Source: Prevotella sp.
Lineage (GTDB): Bacteria; Bacteroidota; Bacteroidia; Bacteroidales; Bacteroidaceae
NCBI GenBank assembly: GCA_015060485.1
Contig: SUYI01000005.1
Location: forward strand, 104,466-168,465
DNA length: 64,000 nucleotides
Direction: 5' to 3'
The translations under genes and the position numbers were made by a program. The stretch's first letter is position 1, and every line of letters begins with the position of its first letter. Below are positions 45,835 to 54,459 of this stretch, piece after piece. The notes below the pieces were generated by a model, which ran no database searches, was not told where the DNA came from, and was given only the letters and a program-made list of their open reading frames with translations.

Positions 45835-47946
45835 ATGGCAACAACAAAGAAAACAACGACGGCAAAGCCCGCCGCAAAGAAGACTACAGCGGCGAAGAAG
45901 GCCGCTCCGAAAACCGACAAACGTCAAACGAATGAGCCCCAGCACATCGGACTGGTGCGCGACGATGGCTGGCTGGAGCCCTTTGAGCAGGCCATTCGCG
46001 GCCGTCACGACCACGCATTATGGAAGATTGGTCAGCTGACCCGTAACGGTAAGACGACGCTGTCGCAGTTTGCCTCGGGTCACCTCTATTTCGGTCTGCA
46101 CAAGCTCGCCAAGGGCTGGGTGTTCCGCGAGTGGGCACCCAACGCCACCGAGATCTACCTGATTGGTGACTTCAACAACTGGCAGGAGTCCGACAAGTAC
46201 AAGTGCAAGCGTGTCGAGGGTACCGGCAACTGGGAGCTGAAACTCTCGGAAAAGGCCATCAAGCACGGCGACCTGTATAAGATGAAGGTGAAGTGGAACG
46301 GTGGCGAAGGCGAGCGCATTCCCGCCTGGTGCCGCCGCGTCGTACAGGACGACCAGACGAAGATATTCTCTGCTCAGGTGTGGAACCCCGAGAAGCCCTA
46401 TGTATGGAAGAAAAAGACCTTCAAGCCCAACAAGGCTCCCCTGTTGATTTACGAGTGCCACGTGGGTATGAGTCAGGATGCCGAGAAGGTGGGTACCTAT
46501 AAGGAATTCACCCAGAACGTGCTGCCGCGCGTCAAGAAAGACGGCTATAATGCCATTCAGGTGATGGCCATCCAGGAACACCCGTACTACGGCTCGTTCG
46601 GCTATCATGTGTCGTCGTTCTTCGCCCCCAGCTCACGTTTCGGAACCCCCGAGGACCTGAAGGAGATGATTGACACCGCCCATAAGCTGGGCATCGCCGT
46701 CATCATGGATATCGTACACTCACACGCCGTAAAGAACGAGGTCGAGGGCTTGGGCAACCTCTGTGGCGACCCCAACCAGTTCTTCTATCCCGGCGACCGC
46801 CACGAGCATCCCGCATGGGACTCGCTGTGCTTCGACTACGGCAAGGACGACGTGCTGCACTTCCTGCTGTCGAACTGCAAATACTGGCTCGAGGAGTTTA
46901 AGTTCGATGGCTTCCGCTTCGACGGCGTGACGTCGATGCTGTACTACTCGCACGGCTTGGGCGAGGCCTTCGGAGGCTATGGCGACTACTTCAACGGTCA
47001 CGAGGACGACAACGCCATCTGCTACCTGACGCTGGCCAACTGCCTGATTCACGAGGTGAACCCGCAGGCCATCACCATTGCCGAAGAGGTCAGCGGCATG
47101 CCCGGACTGGCTGCGAAGTTCGAGGATGGCGGCTACGGCTTCGACTACCGCATGGCGATGAACATCCCCGACTACTGGATCAAGACCATCAAGGAGGTGC
47201 GCGACGAGGACATCAACGTGTGCTCCATCTTCTGGGAAGTGAAAAACCGTCGTCCCGACGAGAAGACCATCTCGTACTGCGAGTCGCACGACCAGGCACT
47301 GGTGGGCGACAAGACCATTATCTTCCGGCTCATCGACGCCGACATGTACTGGCACTTCGCCAAGAAGGACGTCAACGACCTCGCCCAGCGCGGTATCGCC
47401 CTGCATAAGATGATCCGTCTGGTGACCGCAGGAGCCATCAATGGCGGCTACCTGAACTTCATGGGTAACGAGTTCGGACATCCCGAATGGATTGACTTCC
47501 CGCGCGAAGGTAACGGCTGGTCGTACAAATATGCCCGCCGTCAGTGGAACCTCGTCGACAACAAGGACCTGTGCTACCACTGGCTCGGCGACTTCGACCA
47601 GAAGATGCTCGAGGTCATCAAGTCGCAGAAGAACTTCCAGGACACCCCCGTACAGGAAATATGGCACGACGACGGCGACCAGGTGCTGTGCTACATGCGT
47701 GGCGACCTCGTCTTCGTGTTCAACTTCTCGCCGACGCGCTCGTATACCGATTACGGTTTCCTCGTGCCGACAGGCTCGTACGAGGTGGTGCTGAACACCG
47801 ACGCCAAGGAGTTTGGCGGCAACGGATTCGCCGACGACACGGTGACGCACCTCACCAACTACGACCCGCTGTATGTGCAGGACCACAAGGAGTGGCTCAA
47901 GCTATACATTCCTGCCCGTTCGGCTGTCGTGCTGAGGAAGCAGTAA
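45835..47946 (+). CDS. glgB: 1,4-alpha-glucan branching enzyme with Lys/Ala-rich N-terminal tail
   Basis: 703 aa; VFREWAPNATEIYLIGDFNNW, DGFRFDGVTSMLYYSHG, YCESHDQALVGDKT, LNFMGNEFGHPEWIDFPREGNGWSYKYARRQW. Confidence 0.95.
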   Translation: MATTKKTTTAKPAAKKTTAAKKAAPKTDKRQTNEPQHIGLVRDDGWLEPFEQAIRGRHDHALWKIGQLTRNGKTTLSQFASGHLYFGLHKLAKGWVFREWAPNATEIYLIGDFNNWQESDKYKCKRVEGTGNWELKLSEKAIKHGDLYKMKVKWNGGEGERIPAWCRRVVQDDQTKIFSAQVWNPEKPYVWKKKTFKPNKAPLLIYECHVGMSQDAEKVGTYKEFTQNVLPRVKKDGYNAIQVMAIQEHPYYGSFGYHVSSFFAPSSRFGTPEDLKEMIDTAHKLGIAVIMDIVHSHAVKNEVEGLGNLCGDPNQFFYPGDRHEHPAWDSLCFDYGKDDVLHFLLSNCKYWLEEFKFDGFRFDGVTSMLYYSHGLGEAFGGYGDYFNGHEDDNAICYLTLANCLIHEVNPQAITIAEEVSGMPGLAAKFEDGGYGFDYRMAMNIPDYWIKTIKEVRDEDINVCSIFWEVKNRRPDEKTISYCESHDQALVGDKTIIFRLIDADMYWHFAKKDVNDLAQRGIALHKMIRLVTAGAINGGYLNFMGNEFGHPEWIDFPREGNGWSYKYARRQWNLVDNKDLCYHWLGDFDQKMLEVIKSQKNFQDTPVQEIWHDDGDQVLCYMRGDLVFVFNFSPTRSYTDYGFLVPTGSYEVVLNTDAKEFGGNGFADDTVTHLTNYDPLYVQDHKEWLKLYIPARSAVVLRKQ

Positions 47947-47980
47947 CTCTTTTAGGAGTTAAAAAGTGATAAGATTACAG

Positions 47981-48008
47981 TAAAACCCGCCAATTTGGTG
48001 GGTTTTAT
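47981..48008 (+). terminator. Terminator after glgB
   Basis: AAAACCCGCC aattt GGTGGGTTTT followed by ATTGTTT. Confidence 0.8.
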
Positions 48009-48120
48009 TGTTTATTTATGCATATTTGCAGACAAAAATGATATTTTTTTTGCAAAATAGTGTCAGTTTACAATAAAAATTAGTAATTTTGCACGGAAAT
48101 ATAAGAATTCTTTATTTTTT

Positions 48121-49008
48121 ATGGTACGTAACATATTCAAAGGACTTGGTATTGCACTGGTCACACCCTTCAATGCGGACGGATCGGTGGACTACAAGTC
48201 GCTCATCCGATTGGTCGAATATCAGCTCGACAACGGAGCTGATTTCCTCTGCATTCTGGCGACAACGGGTGAGACGCCCACACTGACCGCCGACGAGAAG
48301 CAACGCATCAAGGAACTGATAGTCAGTCTGGTTGGCGGACGCGTGCCCATCCTGATGGGATGTGGAGGCAATAACACAGCGGCCATTATCGAAGAGTTGC
48401 AGACTCGTGATTTTCAGGGTATCGACGGCATACTGAGCGTATGCCCCTATTACAACAAACCTTCGCAGGAAGGACTCTACCAGCATTTCAAGGCCATTGC
48501 CAACGCCACGAAACTGCCGGTAGTGCTCTATAACGTTCCCGGTCGTACAGGCGTCAACATGACGGCAGCCACAACGGTCCGTCTGGCCACCGACTGCAAG
48601 AACATCGTAGCCATCAAGGAGGCGTCGGGCAATCTGGAGCAGGTCGACGAAATCATCAAGAACAAGCCGGACAGCTTCGACGTCATCAGCGGCGACGACG
48701 CACTGACGTTCCCGATGGTCAGCTGCGGTGCAGTAGGCGTCATCAGCGTCATCGGCAACGCGCTGCCCAAGGAGTTCTCGAAGATGATCCGCCTGCAGAT
48801 GCGCGGTGAGTACGATGCTGCCCGCAAGATTCACCACCGCTTCATCGACCTCTTCTCGCTGCTCTTCGTCGACGGCAACCCCGCCGGCGTGAAGGCCATG
48901 CTCAGCGAGATGGGCTATATCGAGAACGTGCTGCGCCTGCCCCTGGTGCCGATGCGTGTCAAGAACGTGCAGCGCATGAGTGAGATATTGAAAGAGTTGA
49001 AAATATAA
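48121..49008 (+). CDS. dapA: 4-hydroxy-tetrahydrodipicolinate synthase
   Basis: GLGIALVTPFNADGSVDY, LATTGETPTLTADEK, LYNVPGRTGVNM, AIKEASGNLEQV, SGDDALTFPMVSCGAVGVISV. Confidence 0.95.
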   Translation: MVRNIFKGLGIALVTPFNADGSVDYKSLIRLVEYQLDNGADFLCILATTGETPTLTADEKQRIKELIVSLVGGRVPILMGCGGNNTAAIIEELQTRDFQGIDGILSVCPYYNKPSQEGLYQHFKAIANATKLPVVLYNVPGRTGVNMTAATTVRLATDCKNIVAIKEASGNLEQVDEIIKNKPDSFDVISGDDALTFPMVSCGAVGVISVIGNALPKEFSKMIRLQMRGEYDAARKIHHRFIDLFSLLFVDGNPAGVKAMLSEMGYIENVLRLPLVPMRVKNVQRMSEILKELKI

Positions 49009-49054
49009 TTCAGAGTAATCAGATTATTCGGAGTAATCAGAGTATTCAGAATCT
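49009..49054. repeat. TTCAGAGTAATCAGA-type repeat filling the dapA/AraC gap
   Basis: ttcagagtaatcagattattcggagtaatcagagtattcagaatct. Confidence 0.85.
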
Positions 49055-49939
49055 ATGGAAGAGTCGAGAGTCATACACGAAATCACCCCGCTGATGGGTA
49101 AGGACGCCCTCTATATTGCCGACCGCAGGAAGAAGGAGTTCACCTATCCCATTCACAACCACGAGGTCTTCGAGCTCAATTTCGTGGAGCACGCAGCGGG
49201 TGTGCGCCGTATCGTGGGCGACTCCAACGAGGTCATCGGTGACTACGACCTGGTGCTCATCACCAGTCCCGACCTGGAGCACGTCTGGGAACAGAACACG
49301 TGCACCAGCGACGACATCCGCGAGATTACCATCCAGTTCTATCTCGACATGAGCGACGACGGATTCCTGTCGCGCAACCCCTTCTACAGCATGCGCAAGA
49401 TGCTGAAGGAAGCCCGCAAGGGACTGGCGTTCCCCCTGTCGGCCATCATGCGAGTCTACCAGCAGCTCGACACGCTGAGCTCGGTGAAGGACGGATTCTA
49501 TGCCGTCATGCAGTTTATGACCATACTCTACGAACTGTCGCGCTGCGAGGGAACCCGCACACTGGCGACGTCGAGCTATGCGAAGGTCGAGGTGGAGAGC
49601 GACTCACGACGCGTGCTGAAGGTGAAGAACTATATCTCGAAGAACTATATGGACGAAATCCGACTGAACACGCTGGCCGACATTGCCGGCATGAGTCCAT
49701 CGGCTTTCAGCCGCTTCTTCAAACTCCATACGGGGCGCAACCTCAGCGAATACATCATCGAGATGCGATTGGGCTATGCCAGCCGCATGCTGGTCGATAC
49801 GGCCAAGAGCATTGCTGAAATCAGCTTCCAGAGCGGATTCAACAACCTGAGCAACTTCAACCGCATCTTCAAGAAGAAAAAAGGCTGCTCGCCCTCAGAA
49901 TTCCGCGAGAACTACCATAAAACGAGAATCATAGTCTGA
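49055..49939 (+). CDS. AraC-family transcriptional regulator with N-terminal cupin-like domain
   Basis: 294 aa; IHNHEVFELNFVEHAAG then AFSRFFKLHTGRNLSEYIIEMRLGYASRMLVDTAKSIAEISFQSGFNNLSNFNRIFKKKKGCSPSEFR. Confidence 0.92.
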   Translation: MEESRVIHEITPLMGKDALYIADRRKKEFTYPIHNHEVFELNFVEHAAGVRRIVGDSNEVIGDYDLVLITSPDLEHVWEQNTCTSDDIREITIQFYLDMSDDGFLSRNPFYSMRKMLKEARKGLAFPLSAIMRVYQQLDTLSSVKDGFYAVMQFMTILYELSRCEGTRTLATSSYAKVEVESDSRRVLKVKNYISKNYMDEIRLNTLADIAGMSPSAFSRFFKLHTGRNLSEYIIEMRLGYASRMLVDTAKSIAEISFQSGFNNLSNFNRIFKKKKGCSPSEFRENYHKTRIIV

Positions 49940-49944
49940 AGCGT

Positions 49945-51996
49945 ATGTTGAGAAGAGTGTTTTTGACCGTAGCCATCTGTCTGTTGGGAAGCATCGTGAT
50001 GCCTCTCACTGCCAGTGCGGCTCCAAAAGAGAAAAAACTCAACTACATCAAGGAGATTGCGATAGCAAAGAAGAATAATGATTATGAACGCCTGGGTAAG
50101 CTTATAGCCGGCCGGATCACTACATTCTACAACAATGGACAGAGTGACTCTATCCTGGCCCATGTCTCCGAAGATATGAAGACACTGGAAGAACTGGAGC
50201 AATGGAACCGCTACTACGAGATATGGACCTGCAAGATTAATACCTTAATATATTATAATAACAGTAAGAATATGGCGTTGCGTGAGGTGCAGGCGATGTA
50301 TGCCGATGCTCAGAAACGTAACAACCAGAACGGAATGGGTATTGCCTATTATACGATGGGTAATGTCTATCTGAATATGAACAACCTCGAAGAGAGTGCC
50401 AATGCCTATAAGAAAGGTCTTGCCATTCTGTTGAATATCAAACCGCTACCCTCTGCCGTCCAGGAACTCTACTCCTATTACGGAGACGTGCTCAACGAGC
50501 AGCAGCGTTTCAAGGAATTGGACGAACTGACGGTAGGTTGGAAGAAATTTATCGAGCAGTTTATTGAGGAGAACCCCGAAATGGTTCAGAGCTATACAGA
50601 AACACTTTGGTTCCTTTATGATGTCGCCTGCGTGCAGGCTGCGACAGGACTGGGGGACTACGAACGGGCTCAGAACATGCTCGACGAAGCTAACCAGTAC
50701 GTTCATGCAGAAGATGACTATCTGGCTACCACGTGGCTGATAGTTGCTGCCCAGTTGCGACTGAAGCAGGGACGTTTCATGGAGGCCTTGCATCTGAATA
50801 ACCGTCGAATGGAATTGGTGAATCCCGACGAAGACAAAGGTGTCTTTCTTTCAATTGCTGCGCAACGGACCGATATTTTGGAGGGTCTGCACCGTTTCGA
50901 GGAACTGTCGAAGCTGTATAGAAGGATGTATTTCCTGAAGGACTCGTTGAACAGTGCCGACACGAAGAGTCAGCTGACGGAAATGAATACGATGTTCCAC
51001 GTTGACGAGTTGGAGCGCGAACAGGAACAGCTGAAGATGGAGCAGGAGCGTGCCCAGTTCCGCAACATGCTGATTATCGGCGGACTGATTCTGGTGGCAA
51101 TGGTGGTATTCATCGTGTTCCGCACGATAGCCGCACGCCGCTTGAAGAAAGCCCACGACCAGCTGCAGGCTACCCACGAGGAACTGCTGACAGCCTACGA
51201 CCAGCTGGAGGAGACGACGACCGCCAAGGAGCGTATCGAAAGCGACCTGCGTATTGCCCGTAACATCCAGATGGGTATGGTACCCCGTAGCTTCCCCGCA
51301 CGTCCCGACCTGGACCTCTACGGCTCGATGACGCCTGCCAAGGAGGTCGGTGGCGACCTCTACGGATACTATCTGGCAGAGAGCACCGAAGAGGGCAAGA
51401 GCGACAAGCTGTACTTCTGTCTGGGCGACGTATCGGGCAAGGGCGTACCGGCATCACTGTTTATGGCACAGGCCACACGACTGTTCTGCACGTTGGCAGC
51501 ACAGGAGATGATGCCTGCCGAGATTGCTACCCGCATCAACAACGCCCTGTCGGGCGAAGACAACGAGACGGGCATGTTCGTAACGATGTTCCTCGGTCTG
51601 CTCGACCTTGGGACGGGACATCTCGACTTCTGTAATGCCGGACATAATCCGCCCGTGCTGTTGCGCGACGGAAAGCCGGAATTCATTGAAATGGTTCCCA
51701 ACGCCCCTGTGGGCATCATTCCCGAACTCGACTTCGAGGGCGAGGAGATTGCCGACATCACCAACTGTCCGCTGTTTATCTATACCGACGGACTGAACGA
51801 GGCCGAGAACCGCGAGAAGGAGCAGTTCTCCGACGAGCGACTGCTGGAAATCATGGAGCAGGTGCCATTCGTGAGCAGCCAGCAGACCATCGAAATGCTG
51901 CGTGAGGAGGTCGAGAAACACCGCGACGGCGCAGAGCCGAACGACGACCTTACCATGCTGTGTGTGAAATTCATTAAAGAAGAGAATAACAGCTAA
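49945..51996 (+). CDS. SpoIIE/RsbU-type PP2C phosphatase with periplasmic TPR sensor and TM segment
   Basis: 683 aa; signal peptide, TPR-like repeats, TM (MLIIGGLILVAMVVFIVFRTIAA), DLYGSMTPAKEVGGDLYGYY, CLGDVSGKGVPASLFMA, CNAGHNPPVLL, IYTDGLNEAEN, NDDLTMLCV. Confidence 0.93.
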   Translation: MLRRVFLTVAICLLGSIVMPLTASAAPKEKKLNYIKEIAIAKKNNDYERLGKLIAGRITTFYNNGQSDSILAHVSEDMKTLEELEQWNRYYEIWTCKINTLIYYNNSKNMALREVQAMYADAQKRNNQNGMGIAYYTMGNVYLNMNNLEESANAYKKGLAILLNIKPLPSAVQELYSYYGDVLNEQQRFKELDELTVGWKKFIEQFIEENPEMVQSYTETLWFLYDVACVQAATGLGDYERAQNMLDEANQYVHAEDDYLATTWLIVAAQLRLKQGRFMEALHLNNRRMELVNPDEDKGVFLSIAAQRTDILEGLHRFEELSKLYRRMYFLKDSLNSADTKSQLTEMNTMFHVDELEREQEQLKMEQERAQFRNMLIIGGLILVAMVVFIVFRTIAARRLKKAHDQLQATHEELLTAYDQLEETTTAKERIESDLRIARNIQMGMVPRSFPARPDLDLYGSMTPAKEVGGDLYGYYLAESTEEGKSDKLYFCLGDVSGKGVPASLFMAQATRLFCTLAAQEMMPAEIATRINNALSGEDNETGMFVTMFLGLLDLGTGHLDFCNAGHNPPVLLRDGKPEFIEMVPNAPVGIIPELDFEGEEIADITNCPLFIYTDGLNEAENREKEQFSDERLLEIMEQVPFVSSQQTIEMLREEVEKHRDGAEPNDDLTMLCVKFIKEENNS

Positions 51997-52013
51997 ACTT
52001 AAACCATAGGACT

Positions 52014-52436
52014 ATGAGAAAGAAACTAGTACTAAAAAACCAGATGAGCGAGATGGTGCGCGTCAACCAGTTCGTCGAGGAAATCAGCGAGGAACTGGGT
52101 CTTGACATGGAGCTCCAGATGAACCTCAATCTGGTGATGGAGGAAATGGTGGTCAACGTCATTTCCTATGCTTATCCTGAAGGCAAGACGGCAGAGATAG
52201 AGCTGCTGGCCGAGTCGGACGGAAAGGAACTTACCTTCGTCCTGACGGATCGTGGCAAGGAATTCGACCCAACCATGAAGGAGAGCGCTGATATGGACAT
52301 CAATCCGGCTGAGCGCGACCTGGGTGGTATGGGTATTTTCATTGTCAAGAACATCATGAACGAAGTGACTTATCAGCGTCTGGAGGGCAAGAACTTGCTC
52401 ACCATGAAGAAAGACATTCAGGGAGATAATAGTTAA
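52014..52436 (+). CDS. RsbW/SpoIIAB-like serine-protein kinase (HATPase)
   Basis: 140 aa; MNLVMEEMVVNVISYAY-type N box, LTDRGKEFDP, DLGGMGIFIVKNIMNEV. Confidence 0.9.
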   Translation: MRKKLVLKNQMSEMVRVNQFVEEISEELGLDMELQMNLNLVMEEMVVNVISYAYPEGKTAEIELLAESDGKELTFVLTDRGKEFDPTMKESADMDINPAERDLGGMGIFIVKNIMNEVTYQRLEGKNLLTMKKDIQGDNS

Positions 52437-52473
52437 GAATCAAGAGTAATAACAATTAAATAACTAAAAAATT

Positions 52474-52782
52474 ATGACACAGATTATCAAAGAAGGTGGT
52501 AAGACCATCATTAAGACCGGTGAGCGTATTGACACAATGAATGCACCCCAGTTTGAACAAGACATCCAGCCCGCTCTGGCCGACGGAGGCGTCGAACTCG
52601 AGATGGACTGCTCGGATCTCACCTACATGGCTTCTTCTGGTCTGCGCATCATCCAGAAGACTATGCGTACCGTGATGCAGCAGAAGGGTCAGTTCAAGAT
52701 GACCAACGTAAGCCCCGAAATTTACAAGGTGCTGGCTATGACCGGATTCACCAAGTTTATGAAAGTGGAGAAGAAGGCCTGA
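52474..52782 (+). CDS. STAS-domain anti-anti-sigma-factor-like protein
   Basis: 102 aa; MDCSDLTYMASSGLRIIQKTMRTVMQQKGQFKMTNVSPEIYKVLAMTGFTKFM. Confidence 0.92.
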   Translation: MTQIIKEGGKTIIKTGERIDTMNAPQFEQDIQPALADGGVELEMDCSDLTYMASSGLRIIQKTMRTVMQQKGQFKMTNVSPEIYKVLAMTGFTKFMKVEKKA

Positions 52783-52826
52783 TGGCGACCCGTTGGCATA
52801 AGTAAAAACTAAAAACAACAAGCCTT

Positions 52827-53741
52827 ATGATTTACGCTATTGTTGTATTAGCCGTCATTGCTCTTGTGCTGGGGTTTGCACTGCATACTCAGAGCAAGAA
52901 CAATTCCCGACAGGCTGAGGAACAGCAACGACTGCTGGATGACTACCAGCAGCGTGTCAACGAGCAGCAGAAGCTGTTGGAAGACTATCGTGCGCTGGAA
53001 AAGAATTTTGACAATGTTGGCGAAGGCTACGAGCAGGCCCTGCTGGCTTTCGACAAGATGAACGAAGAGCAGGACAAGGCCCGTGCTGCCAACGAGGCCC
53101 TGCAGCAGACCGTGATGAACCTGCAGCAGACGAACAATCAGCTGCAGGAGGATGCCAAGAAGCAGGCTGAGGTGATGCAGGAGGTAATCAGCGCCCTGCA
53201 GGCTTCGGGCGACGCAAAGCTGACGGCGCTGGCTGGCAAGATTTCCGATTTAGACGATCTGAAGGCCGACCAGGCTCCCTTCGAGCGTACCGATAACGTG
53301 ATGGTGACTCAGGTGGCTGAAGAGGCTGCCCGTCAGGCAGGCACTGACAAGGTGCAGTACATCAAGTTCGAACAGACCGTAGACCCCGCAGCAGCTGCTA
53401 CGATGCTGTCGACGAACCTGAAGAAGGCTGTCCGCGCACTGACGCATCTGTTGGACAACGCCCTGAAGTTCACCACCGAGGGTGGGGTAACGCTCGCCGT
53501 GAATGTCGATATGGACAAGATGCAGGCCATCTACAGCGTCGAGGATACCGGAACGGGTATTGGCGCTGAGGATGCAGAGCGCATCTTCGAACCTTACGTG
53601 AAGCTCAACCAGTTCTTCGACGGACAGGGTATCGGACTTACCGTTGCCCGCAACATTGCCCGCCGTCTGGGTGGCGACGTCGTGCTCGACACCACCTACG
53701 CTGGTCCCGGAGCCCGCTTCGTGCTCGAACTGCCCATTTAA
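52827..53741 (+). CDS. Membrane-anchored coiled-coil protein with histidine-kinase-type HATPase domain, no recognisable HisKA
   Basis: 304 aa; one N-terminal TM, long Gln/Glu coiled coil, RALTHLLDNALKFTTEGG, YSVEDTGTGIGAEDAERIFEPYVK, GQGIGLTVARNIARRLGG. Confidence 0.85.
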   Translation: MIYAIVVLAVIALVLGFALHTQSKNNSRQAEEQQRLLDDYQQRVNEQQKLLEDYRALEKNFDNVGEGYEQALLAFDKMNEEQDKARAANEALQQTVMNLQQTNNQLQEDAKKQAEVMQEVISALQASGDAKLTALAGKISDLDDLKADQAPFERTDNVMVTQVAEEAARQAGTDKVQYIKFEQTVDPAAAATMLSTNLKKAVRALTHLLDNALKFTTEGGVTLAVNVDMDKMQAIYSVEDTGTGIGAEDAERIFEPYVKLNQFFDGQGIGLTVARNIARRLGGDVVLDTTYAGPGARFVLELPI

Positions 53742-53767
53742 CATCCCAACGGACAAATAAGAAATCG

Positions 53768-53800
53768 GGCCCATCGTTTTTGGTGGGCTCGCTTTTTGTT
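53768..53800 (+). terminator. Terminator after the HATPase gene
   Basis: gGGCCCAtcgtttttggTGGGCTC followed by gctttttgtttt. Confidence 0.65.
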
Positions 53801-54030
53801 TTGGCTGATTTCCAGCCCAACGGAACTAAACGGCCGATCGTTGGGAAGCGGGCCGGCGGTCGTTGGGAAGTAAACCGCCCGTCTACCGGTTGAGGATTAA
53901 AATCAGCCTTTTGAAGGTGCTTTTCCAAGCTAAAGTGTCACAGAGCACAGTTTTCTCAGGAGCCCCACCTCTAAATCAATAAATCAAAAATCAGTTTGTT
54001 CTATGAGCAGGTTTATTTATGTATAAAATC

Positions 54031-54052
54031 TATTACTATATATATAGTAATA
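54031..54052. repeat. 22-bp perfect palindrome in intergenic DNA
   Basis: tattactatatatatagtaata equals its own reverse complement. Confidence 0.8.
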
Positions 54053-54348
54053 TAGATATTTTCAACAAATATTGCTATTTAAGGATTTCAGCCCCAACAA
54101 AACTGATATCTGATTTACTGATTTTACTGCCTTTTCCTGAATACTGCCGACTGCGTGAACCTGAACAATATGGCCGAAGCGTTTTGCAAAGCAATGGAAC
54201 CAGCCAAAGAAGAGCTGCCAGAAACCTTCACTATAATGCAGGGATGAAAAAAGTCGCCATAACCTTTGGTTATGGCGCGAAAACTTCGTACCCTTTCGCT
54301 ACGCGAGAAGTTATTTTCGCTCGAAAATGAAAATAAATATTAATTTAT

Positions 54349-54379
54349 TTTGCATTTTGCTCACTTATTCGTAACTTTG
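54349..54379 (+). promoter_or_regulatory. Bacteroidetes promoter (TTTG-N19-TAACTTTG) for the surface-protein array
   Basis: TTTGcattttgctcacttattcgTAACTTTG, near-identical to the promoter at 17804-17835. Confidence 0.7.
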
Positions 54380-54459
54380 TAACCGAAAAGTGTAGATTGC
54401 AAAACCAAGCATAAACTGATAAAGCAGAAATAATAACAATTAAAAACAATAACAACATT

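Noticed and set aside
46720-47886. 388-aa minus-strand ORF inside glgB
   Set aside because: Shadow ORF; glgB motifs on the plus strand are clear.
54019-54330. 103-aa ORF upstream of the surface array
   Set aside because: Covers palindrome and hairpins; low-complexity start and no domain.
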